Source: Aureococcus anophagefferens (taxonomy: Eukaryota; Sar; Pelagophyceae; Pelagomonadales; Pelagomonadaceae). From it: a stretch of DNA of 64,000 nucleotides. A program made the translations under genes and the position numbers. Below, in pieces: positions 21,801 to 33,800 of the stretch (the stretch's first letter is position 1; the number at the start of each line of letters is the position of its first letter). The notes beneath the pieces are model-generated. The model was given only the letters and a program-made list of their open reading frames with translations, was not told where the DNA came from and ran no database searches. Where the stretch lies: NCBI RefSeq assembly GCF_000186865.1, contig NW_008705612.1, forward strand, positions 17,019 to 81,018. The letters run 5' to 3'.

Positions 21801-24800
21801 GCTCCTCGATGTACTCGGCACAGCCATCGCCACGAACTTGCCGCTGATGGACGCCGGACTGGACTCGGTGGCGGCGACGGAGTTCGCAAACACGCTCACA
21901 GAACAATTTGCCACGGAGCTTCCGCAGACGCTCCTCTTCGATCATCCAACAATCGAGTCGGTAGCCGGGCTGATATCGGAGGGAGACTCCATTTGCAAGG
22001 AGCAGCGAGATACGTGCGCCTTCCAGGCGACAGGACCGTATTACGTCGACACGACGCCTGCCAAAGCATCGAACGTGGCAGTGTCACTCTCGGATGTGTT
22101 CTCGTTCAACTTACCGGGTGGCCTCTCCACGACGTTTGGACTCAAGCACTTGGTGACTCATGCTCTTGCGACAAACTCAGGCGTGCCTCTCTCGCGTTGG
22201 CAGAACGCGCAAGGCGCTTCGTACATGTCAGCCACGTACGGGTCCTTCGCCGTGTTCTCGTTGGACGGAGCCGCTTTTGGAATCTCGAAGATGGAAGTAC
22301 AAGGCATGAATCCTCAGATGATGGCAGTTCTGGAAACAACGACCTTGACGCTCTGCGCGTGGAGCCGCCGTGCATCACTCGTAAATACCCCAGTCGGATT
22401 CTTCCTCGGCGCTGGCGGGTCCATGTCAAGTGAGGGCGTTGGGGCGGGTGCTTCTAATTCAAAAGCACCTTCGGTATACTCCGGAACCTCCGGAGCTCTC
22501 TCCGTGGCATCTGGTCGCGTGTCTTTCACGCTCGGGCTGACAGGTCCCTGCTTGACACTGGACACAGCGTGCTCGTCGTCGCTCGTCGCCGCCCATCTGG
22601 CAGCCTCGGCTATCAAGCTGGCCGAGTGTCCCCAGGCTGTGGCGACCGGCGTCGGGATGCTGACGCAGGTGGTATCGATTGCGTTCTCAGCCGCGGGCAT
22701 GCTCTCGGCTTTCGGACGCTGCCACACGTTCGATCGCCGCGGAGACGGGTACTGCCGCGGCGAGGGCTGCGGAGCTTTTTTACTGGACTCTGGAGTCTCT
22801 GCCAAAGTTGCTGTCCTTGGCACGGCGGTGCAGCAAGACGGCCCGAGCGCGAGCTTGACCGCGCCCAACGGATCATCGCAAAGGAGACTTCTTGAAACTC
22901 TGCGAGACTGCGACGCAACAAACCGGGCACTCGAGGCGCACGGCACTGGGACGGCACTCGGGGACCCGATCGAAGTAGTCTCTTCTACATGTGTCAATTG
23001 CGTGGTTGGATCACTTGTCTTAGGTCGGGGCGGCTATGGGAGCGTTGTGTGTGAACTCGCAGTCGGTAGAGTGCGCATCTTTCAAGTCGAACATGGGTCA
23101 CTTGGAGCCATCGGCGGCTGCCGCTGGGTTGGCCTCTCTCGTGCTCGTACCCCTTCGTACATGCTTGGTCGCTATGAATGCGCAGCTCAGACTGTCTGAC
23201 GCCTCTTGGAAGCGAAGCGCCGCAACCTTCAAGGTCGTAGGTTGAACACGCACCTGTCTTCGATCGTGTCGACATCGTTTGAGATCCCCACCCAGGTGTT
23301 GCCTCAAGGCCTTAGTCGATAATCGCCGGTGGGTCGGCTGAGCTCCTTTGGCTTCAGCGGGACCATCGCGCACGGGGCGTTTGTGGCTGTGGCATGACAA
23401 GGCTCAGTCCTGAACACAGTCAGGTCACTTTCCCTCTATCGTGCCCAATGACCAATCATCTCTGGTGAGCGGCAAGCAAGTCTATGGACAACGCAACAGG
23501 ACTCTGGAATCGCCCAAAGCGCGATAACGGCACCCGGGACCGGAGATCGCGACGTCAACACGTGCGCATATGCAGTCCTTTTGTCGCTGGCAGGCGGTGG
23601 ACTGCGCGCATCTCTTAGTGACGTTCGCTTCAATCACTGATTCATGTCACAGGCACACAACAGCATGCTCAGTTGTCGCTTTGACTCTACGGCGCATACT
23701 TGAGCTCTTGTGACGCAGTCGTGACAGCCTCGAGTGCTTGTGTGCGGTGTGGTGCTGCAGGGTGGTTCGCAGGCTGAGATTTCCAAGATTGTTCACCAAC
23801 CAGCAGTTCCGCAGACTTGGACCATTTGCAGCAAGGCGCTTGGCACACTGCAGTTTGATAACTTTGGCAAGGCTATGCTACAGTCTCCAACCTCCTGAGA
23901 GTCTTAGGCACAGTCTGCTGAATTTTTCCTATTGTCGTTGGCAACGGCTCTCGACAAGGGCGAGCTCGGCAGCCCGTAAGAAATACTCGCAATTGACATG
24001 TATTCACATCAGAGCGCTGATACACAGATAAAGCACCTGTATCGCGCGATGGTCTCAGATCGCGCCGTGCGTTTCCTCGTGGCAGACGCTGCATCCTGGG
24101 ATAACACGGCGGTGGCGAGCGGGATCCATGTGCAGTGACGCCTCGCTTCCTTGGCTCCGCTAAACACTGCAGACATAACTTTTGAACTCGATCTCGTTGG
24201 TATCGCCGCTCTGTTCTACTACGCTCCAAATCTAGCCCTGAACGCCTCGAGCGCGGAAGCATTCCACGTCAGTCCCGGCAGATACACGATGGGGCGCGGG
24301 TAGGAAAACATCACTTTCGTTAGCGATGATGAAGACACCATCTCACTAGCATTGTCAAGTCTAAGTAGACTGCTTCGATAGTGTGAGCTGGCCTTTATGG
24401 AACTCGGGCGCCTCGAGGTCGGCACGGAAAGCGCGGTGGACCGCGGCAAGTCAACTAAGTCGTTCTTGATCTCATTGTTCGAGGCTGACGACCATCACAG
24501 TGTTGAAGGGCTCGACACTTTCAATGCGTGTTATGGGGGCACAAATGCATTATTCAGTACCACCAACTGGCTCCACAGCAAAGCATGGAATGGCACGTAT
24601 GGTGCTGTGGTTTGTTCCGACCCGGCGGTCCACCCAGATCCTGCTAATATCTCTGGTGTTGGGGCGTCGTCCATATCCCTGGTGGTAGCGTCGCAAGCAT
24701 CCTTGCTGCTCCAGCGAGCGCGCGCGACCTTCATCAAGCACTCCTGGGACTTCTATCGGCCCGTCGGATGGCCCACAAACGACGCGGTAATGGACGTGAA

Positions 24801-27800
24801 CATCGCAACTGGTCAATACGAAGAGGCCATGCTGTGGTGCTAGGACAAGTTTAGTGAAACAGTGGGTCGACGGGATCTATTGACAACATTCGATCTAGTC
24901 GCGTACCACAACAACGCCCCTTATCATTCAAAGAGGAACCTGAGGCTCATGTGTGAAGTGATGTACGGTAAACTTTCCAAGGCTCAACACGAGAATTTGT
25001 TCCAAAAGCATGTTGCGGCTGGCATTGATATAAGTGCCCAAAATGCTACCACCTACACGTGCCCGGTCTACGCGAGTCTGCTGTCGTTCGCTCTTACAGT
25101 TGGCTCTGGCCTGGCCAATCAACACATCCTGTGCATAGCGTATGGATCTGGTTGCGCCGCTAGTATGTTCGGACTGGACGCTACTGCTGCGCCCGTGTAC
25201 GCTTCTGATGTGCTCGCCGGCCTGCGTGATCGGTAGCAAACACCGATAGAGGACGCCCTACTACTCGTCAACGCCTTTGAGATGGCATACAGATGATTCG
25301 GATACGAGCCGTCACATCACGAGTGCTGATAGGATGCAGCCTTTTATCTCAAGAGCGTCAGTGCGATGGGCGTTCGCACTTATGAAGCCCATTCTGCAGT
25401 TACGTTGATCAAGGTAGACTCGCTGGATTTTTCTCGTGTCGTCCGCGTTGAGCTAGCCTAGGACTCAGTGACTCACTCCTTGGTCGAGGAGCTCATCCCG
25501 GTCCTGGATCCTGGACGAATCATAGTTTTCGCTTTTGCAACTGCTGCTCAGAGTGGAACCGGAAGCGCCATGGCAGAGAGAACCCTTCTCAATCACTTGT
25601 CGTCACGATGCAATCATCTTCCCATCGTATTCTCGAGTCGCGGGCATACGACAGGGGGGAGAATGCTGATTATTGCGGTTGCAGATCTCGCGATTGCAAC
25701 TTCTAAAGCTATGTTTGGACTGTCTGTTGCGCTTCATGAACCCCATGGCATCGCCCCTGTGGCGCTCCGCAGGCGAGTCAGATCCCACCTCATTCGCCGA
25801 TGGGTGCTGCTTCAAGATGACCTTGACGTGAGCACCGCACTGAGGAACGGCCTTATCGAGATCATTACCTCAATAGGTGAAGAACATCACTTTCTTTGCT
25901 CTCTGGATCAGAGTTTAGCATCAGGGTCGACCATGGGCTCGCAGATGTAGATGATTTTCCCAGGAATCTTGGTGAATGATACAGCAAGGCACAGTATCCG
26001 ACAGGTGAGATTCCCTCTGGCAGGGGTTGGAGAAATGCTGGTGGACGAAGGCTCTTGCTATTGGAGGTAGACAGCTGAGTACATTTACAATCTTCAGATG
26101 GAAGGGATGCATGCCATGGTGCTGCATGCAGGTTCCGGAACTCTAAGGGCAGGCTTGGGTCATCACACTGAAGCGATTCCAACGAAGCGGCTGACGTCTG
26201 ACTAGCACGCTCGATAATTGATTTTGAACATTCTTGCAAAGCTCCAAGCTCCCCTGCTTGGTATTTTGCAGAAATACAGCTCGTGCGTGTTCAATTGGAT
26301 GCTTGATGCCGACTGGAGGATGTGCGGGACTCAAGCCCAGGGAGAAGTATTGTCGAGATGTCGAGCTGCTGAACACGCTCCGCACTCCGAGCTCGCGTGC
26401 GAAAGTGCAGACCTACTAAAGACGGGCGTCATTTCCTCCTTTCACAACGTTGCCTCCGGCCAATATTCTCATGCGCTCACTCTCGCATATACGGTGACCT
26501 TGGCACCTCGTACCGGGGCCCGGAACACGACCACACTACTGCGAGCTAGCAATCACATGGCATGTGCAAACATGAATATCTACGGGCAATATTGTGAAAC
26601 GAGCGATGACGCCAAGCAGTGCCACCGGTCGCCCTGTAAATTCTCTACAAGATGACATGTTTTCCTTTCATTGACTGAACACAACTAGCCTCGTAATTGA
26701 TGAGGCGGGGCACCATTAGTAGCGGAGGTATCGTACATAGAAAATGTGCTTTCCCTTTCGCTCGCTCGATGAATTGGTCAAACCAGCACAAAGGTCAGTC
26801 TACAATTTGCGGGTGTGTCAAAAGCAGCACCGAAAATACAAAGCAGGGGTCGGTCGAGTCGTATTTCCTTCCACTGAGACCAGAAAGAACAGGCAACTAA
26901 TTGATAGTTGTGCGCAGGGGTCCAAACATAAATATGTGCGCAAAACATTCTACAGTTTTGCCCGACCGGACTCGGCATCACTAGCGTTGATACTGTACTT
27001 CGTCAGATGCAGCCAAGCTCTCATCAACACGTTATGTGCTGCGCATGTAGTCTAGAAACTGCTGGCGGTATTTGGACTTTAGCTCATGCTTTCTGCTGTT
27101 GTGAATTGCCAACGACGCTCATTCTTGTGCCCGATACTGCTTTGGATATCGAGCCACTTGTAACAGCATCGGATCTGCTGATTGTGAAGCGCAGAGGCAA
27201 GGCACACTGGCAATTTGCCCCTGCATTCGGCGCTGGCACACGCATGCGCATCGCGTTGCCCGAAGCGTCCTTCCACCTGAAGTCGTACCTCCGCCCTAGA
27301 TCAGCAGCCGAAGCTGTCGTGTTCGCCACTGAATAGGGTCCGAGTGTAGAAGCAGCACGCGACTCGCGCACGGTGCGCCTTGTGGTTTCTACTGTTTCAA
27401 CGTCGGTCGCTGAACTGAATGACGTAGTCCACTTCAATGCTCAAAGCGATTCCCTAATTGCAGACCTGACCCTATGCATCATTTCGCTTCGGAGAATAGG
27501 CTGCTATGCAGAGAGCTGATCCATGCTATTTTAGGGCGCCGGTGCTTATTTTTGCACCGGCGGGAACTTCGCACAAATGGCGCAGGGAAACTTGTAGCTA
27601 TAGAAAGAAATATCTTCTGTCTAGAGAACTTCGCGCGTCACGTGAGACATTCGTCGACTCTCTGTGCCGAAGTTCGGTGCAGTTCATGGAAAGCTCATTG
27701 GAGGGGGTGTCGCGTTCGCGCTTGCGACAGATTGGCGCGTCTGTACCACTGGGACAACGTTCAACTATGGCAACCTGCCGCGGGGAGTGAATCCCCTTTT

Positions 27801-30800
27801 CATGTTCAGCTGAGCGCTGCCATTGATGGTGGGGTACCCTACCGGGTTTCAAATATATGTGGAGGATATAGTTCTCTCCAGTAATCAGGCAGATGCATAT
27901 GGCATTGTAGACTAGATCACAGTCAGCAAGGCCGAAGCGTAGCACTCGACAGCTGGTCCGGCCTTGTTCAGCTTCCACTCAATTTTCTGACCCACCTCAG
28001 TACCTTCAGAGTGCGTGCTTGATGCCGCACAAGCGGCACTAGAGGTCGTGTGCTTTGCTGAGTCTTTCATGGATCGAATGGTCTCCTCTGAGAAACCTCC
28101 AGAGGTAATGAGGAAGGGAGGCGTGATCCAGCGACCATCTCCAATCTAAGCTACACAGCTAGAATTCGACGATTCCGATGTATCATGAAAAGTAAGTTTA
28201 TGCGTCGCGGAGGTCCTCGGCACTCAAGTAGCTGGAGACGTGCCGTTGATGGCGGCGGGAATTGACTCTCTGGGCGCCACGGAGCTGTAGCGAGCACTGA
28301 GCGACGAGTTCAGCGCCGAGCTCCCGGCCACGCTCCTCTTCGACCATCCTTCGATTGCCGGAATCGCAACTTTGGTGATCCAAGCATTTCATGTGCCATC
28401 GCCGCACGTAGGTGAACGTGCTTGTCACTAGGTGGATGCGCACCAAGTGCAAGCAACGGTTGCCACTTGCGTCGCGGAGGTGCTTGGCACTCAAGTAGCT
28501 GGAGACGTGCCGTTGATGGCGGCGGGAATTGACTCTCTGGGCGCCACGGAGCTGTAGCGAGCACTGAGCGACGAGTTCAGCGCCGAGCTCCCGGCCACGC
28601 TCCTCTTCGACCATCCTTCGATTGCCGGAATCGCAACTTTGGTGATCCAAGCATTTCATGTGCCATCGCCGCACGTAGGTGAACGTGCTTGTCACTAGGT
28701 GGATGCGCACCAAGTGCAAGCAACGGTTGCCACTTGCGTCGCGGAGGTGCTTGGCACTCGAGTAGCTGGAGACGCGGCGTTGATGGCCGCGGGAATTGAC
28801 TCTCTGGGTGCCACGGAGCTGTAGCGAGCCTTGAGTGGTGAGTTCAGCGCCGAGCTCCCGGCCACGCTCCTTTTCGACTATCCTTCGATTGAGGGTATTA
28901 CTTCAGTTATTACCGAGGAGAGGCCTCTGTTGGTTTCAATATTACACACTGAGGTGTACTCTGGGGCTTAAAGGACAAGACTGAGCCTCAAGTAAGATGC
29001 CTCGCCGCCCCTACTGATATCAGAAGCATCAGATGGGACGGCAACCTTGACCTACAATCGGCCCAATACTCAAAATGCCTGGGACGGTGAAATGATCGAT
29101 GCCTTATCGCGTTCTCTCGAACTCTTGAGCAATAGTACGAGCACACAACAAGTGGTGGTTACTGGAACTGGTCGCTATTTTTGTTCGGGGGCCGCTTTCA
29201 CTGAGATCGTCGCAGTGTAATCCACCGACTCAGACCATTCGAATCCGCTCTCGGTATTCCTTTGTTTTCCAAAGCCAATTGTTGCAGCTGTAAACGGACC
29301 TGCATTTGGTGCGGGCGTAACACAAGCTACTCTTTGCGATGCCATCGTTTCTTCAGACGAAGCCACATTTTCCCTGCCCTTTAACTGATGGAAGGTATCG
29401 CCAGAAGGATGCTCATCAATCCACCTTGTTCGCATTGTTGGGGCTGTGGCGTCCCAAATGATTGTAGACATGTGGATCCCTTCTTCTCTAGACCTACTTG
29501 CGGTTGGACTGGTCACGTGATCTGCGCGCACTAAAACGCTCGTAGAAACCGCATGTCAGCTTCAAATTGCAAGATGAGGGCTCCCGGTCATTGGAAGTGC
29601 CTCGGAGGCAACTCATGAATACTCCAAGGCGGATGAGATAGAAAGTGCTGCTCTGAGTGATGCGGTTTCCTCTACACCTTTCTTCCTCGGATAAATTGAG
29701 TTTGCTATGCGCTAGTGATAGCCGATAGTTGAGACCACTTTTCGCATCAAGTTTTTGAATTCAGCCTTGTCCACCATAGTCTAGTTGATTCGCGATGAAG
29801 ATGATAGCAGCGATGGAACGTCGCGTGCGATTGTGGGTGCGATCGGCGGGATGCAGTAGCGGCGGCCAGAAGAGACTAAACCTCCTCTCGCAGAACACCG
29901 GGCCCCTCCATTTTCGCGAGAGGCCGGACGAGGACTCTGATTCTAATTCCATCTGCCGGGCGCAGCTGTGAGCTCGGCCGATTTGAGATGCCTCGTATCC
30001 AATTCTCTGGTAACTTCTACCTGTGTTCCGTTGCATCGGTGGGACAGTGCGTCGGAGCCACCTGCGGCAGCGTATGGGTCTTTTCTGTAGATGCCACTTG
30101 TACTAGACGATGGACGCAGTTTCGGAATAAATCGACTTGAGGCCGGCAGAACTGATCCGCAATACTTTCAGCTACTTCAATTGGCAGGCCAACATCTGGA
30201 ACCGGGGTCTTCTCACAGAGGGTTCGGAGTTTACGTGGGAATGCTTTCTTCCCCGATTGAGGTTGTTTCTACTTCCGTTCAAACGGGCCATTGATCGCAG
30301 GTCAGCTCCGCGGCTGGTCGAATCTCCTTCACGTTTGGGCTCACGGGCGCAGCTGTGACAATCGACACTGCCTGCTCTTCGTAGCTCGTAGCGACTCATA
30401 TTGGTCTGATGGGGATGGAGTGAAACGATTGCACGCAGGCCTTATCTCTGGGTGTCGGTTTACTCGGGCCAATTTGGAATGGTGGATTTGCAGCGCAGGG
30501 CATGACTTCGACTCGCGGTCGCTGCCACACCTTTGATTCTCGCGCCGACGGATACGCTCGCGGAGAAGGCTGCTCACTGCTACTCTTGCATACTGAGGCC
30601 GACACGGTGTCTTGTCTTCTTTCCGCGGCAGTCTAAAACGACGGGCCAAGCGCCAGCATGACAGCCCCTAATGGATCCGCGTAGTGACGCCTGATTGATG
30701 CGGTACGGAAATCTGTTGATTGTGCACGTGAGTTTCGCGGGGTTGCCTTTGAGGCCCATGGGACGGGAACTGCGCTTGGAGATCCCGTCGAGGTTGGAGC

Positions 30801-33800
30801 AGTCATTGGTGCGCTTTGTACGTTCGGAGCAGAAATTGTGTGCACGTCGCTCAAGGCAAACATGGGGCATCTCGAGGCTGCTGCGGGTGGAGCGGGAGCG
30901 GTCTCATAATTATCTTTTACTCTGTCAATCGGAAGTGTTGCTGCGAACTCTCAGCTGCAAAAGCTGAACCCGCATCTGGGGACAATGGTTTGAGCTGTGC
31001 CCTACTCGATTCCGGTTCGGGATTTTGTACCACTAGGGGAAGGCGTGCTCCAAGGCCGACTCAGTTCTTTCGGGGCGACTGGGACGATCGTACACGGGGC
31101 CTTTGCGGCTATGGTCTAGTCACACTTGTCCAAGTACACTGCCAAATTGCCTTCCCTCTATCGTGCTCAGCTGCCAGCCGTCTACCTGTTACAGAATGGT
31201 GGCCGCGCACATGAGCGGTAATATGCATTCCTGCCGTCCCAGGACCTCAAGACTCAGCCAATCGCCCCAACAGATATCTACTAAGAAGCTAAAGAACACA
31301 CTCACGCATGCCGATGAGCACGGTTTGCAAGAACTCAATATGAACCACGTGGAATATTCAATTGGTATCGCGTACCGCAGCTCACAGCATTTGAATGTAA
31401 ATCTCAGTCTCCAGCTTCTGCCGGTAGTGGGGGGAGGGTGTGCGACTTGCATTCATTATCTATAATGCTCACGATGTGGACTTAATGACCGGAAATGACT
31501 TATTCGCGCATGCCTGCTGTCCGGCACGTAATATTGAGTTCCCAGTATGCACTTCGGCTCCTGTTCCTCCACGGCATGGATACGTACGCGGAATTTTAAG
31601 TGAGTTCGATGAACCATCAGGGATGGCTTTCAAGCCAAATGATCCAGTGGACGACACTGAGCGCTCCTAATCAGGGCGCTGATTTTTCATCTGGAGCCGG
31701 TGGGGCGTTCTTGCGCCAGCGGTTTGGCTACGAGCCGCGCAAGTCGCGGTCGTGGCGCCTAGTCACGCAGTATTCCCTGACGAGCGCAAGCCAAGCCGAG
31801 ATGTTTGCGCGAATCCGCAGAGCGACAGATCTCAGTAACGACAGCTTCGGGCTGCAGGAGGATTGGATGGCATCTGTTGAGTAGATAACACGAGCCGTGA
31901 GGGAACAGGCACCAGTCCACGGTTTGGCAGGTATCAGTGAGGGCGGCACCGCAGCGTCGATTCTCGTCAATCAAAATGCTAATGCTTTTGGGTCAGGATT
32001 CTAGGGGTGACTGCTGATCAGCATCTGCGCGCTGACGTCGCCCGCTCATAGTCACCTGTACGAGGACGGAGCAGGCAACACGCCGTCCCTGCACTTGGTC
32101 GGCGATTGCGACACCAACGATATTAAGCACATGGTCGGACGGACTGCGGGGCTCTTTGGGTCTAGCTCTGGGATTTGCGTGTTCCGCGGAGGGCACAAAT
32201 TGCCCAACATGAGCCCGCGGTTGGTCGATGCGTTGGAAGCACTCCACTTCATTACAATCGGCAGGCCCGTCGCTCATGCGAGTGACCCTGTTCGATTGAA
32301 ACACAAATGCTTCTACTGGAAGTACGATCATGAGTATATTCCTGGTCAGGCACTCAAGGATGCCAGGTCCAGTGAAACTTGTTCCCATAACATGGATGCT
32401 CATTCGCGCACTACGCATGCGTATTGGCAAGACGGGCACATTCTACGTTTGGAGTGTGGGCGCCTATAGACAATCACTCTTCTCCTGGCAAGTATGCTTC
32501 ACTCCGCCGCGTGCTACGCTCTCGTTCTGTCCATGAAGGATGATAGCGCGCGGAATTCGACGATGCGGTAACCCGGTTGCAATCGCGTCCCGGTCTGGAA
32601 AGATACAGCACGACTCCAATCCTCGCAATCCCGGGCAAAGGGTGAATGGATCTTGCTCAAGTCGCGGACTGGTGCGTCGGTACGAGAGGACGTCAGCGAG
32701 GAGAGTGTGTAATGACTGATCCGTGGAACGAGAGTGCTGTTGCCTTGGACAGAAGGGACGCTCTCAATCGATTAAGAAGCTACACGTTGACCCTATAGGG
32801 CATCAAGGTCGTTGGTATTTGAAACACGCTAGCTTCGATGCGCAAATAGCATGCGTTGCTCGCGCCTCAAGAAGGGGGCGATGTAAGATGGGCAGGGGTC
32901 GTTACGTCGACCTCACGTCTCATTGTGCAGCGTGGTAGCACCGGTCGGCCTTTGTGATGTGCGAAATCGACCGAGGCGTTCACGTCGCCGTCGATGCCGA
33001 GACTCAAAGAATCTTCGTGCTGTTGGAGTTCGGACCGGGCGGTTTTGATTCGATCTTTCGTCTAATGCAGCCAGCTCATGTAGCAGATGATGCGGTATTC
33101 AGCTGGTGTCGTTGTCGAACTGAGTATGAGCAGCCCAGGAGAGCTTTCCCCGCCTCTCATTGCAGCCCCGATGATTCTAGTAGCTGAAAAAGCGTCCTAT
33201 GCGTGATCTGCGCAAATTGTTTGAGACTACACACTCGTCGTAAATCGGAGCCGGAAATTCTCTTTAGTTGGCCAACTGAATGACTTGACTCTCTGAACTG
33301 CAGTCTCGTGTTTCAAGTCGCTAGCAAAAACCCGGGCTAGTATCGGGCCCACCGTCCAGCTCTAGGTTTTTATGAGTGCCAGTCGACAGATATAACACTC
33401 AAGTGTCCACCTTGCTCTTGTCGCCGGCCGTGGCGCAGTTCACGTGTGCTTGACTTGATTTGAGTCAGCGGAGGTAAAGGCCCTGACTGCGATTCTGGGC
33501 GCGGCCCCCAAAAGCGGAATGCGCATTGACCTACTCGCATCTTTTTTAAATGAGGACAATTGCATCCGCGGCACTTGGCTACTTGGCAATGAAAAGGTGG
33601 TTGGTAAAACAATGGTCGCTTCAGGGCTCTTGACGTTCGAAACAATCGCATCTCTCCGAGGCATTTCGATTAGGACGGTCTCCGATGTCGAGGCGCTATA
33701 CACATCCGTTGAATCTTTGACGCGAGCCGACAGTCTGGAAGCCGCTTGAATGAGGCTCATCGACGAGATCGCGCAAGAGAACCAACAAAGAGCGATAGAG

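Larger units (their letters stand above)
16700..23240 (+). repeat. Tandem duplication of a 3.4-kb DH-ACP-ACP-KS module
   Basis: Positions 18,378-19,436 and 21,778-22,836 are nearly identical at a constant 3,400-bp offset, including the ACP-KS boundary and most of the KS. The preceding DH segments (GATCACATGGTTGGAGG near 16,767 and GATCATGTAGTTGGAGG near 20,160) match at an offset of about 3,393 bp with more divergence. The block is a tandem module duplication homogenised mainly over the KS. A third, more diverged copy lies at 37.2-40.5 kb. Confidence 0.9.
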
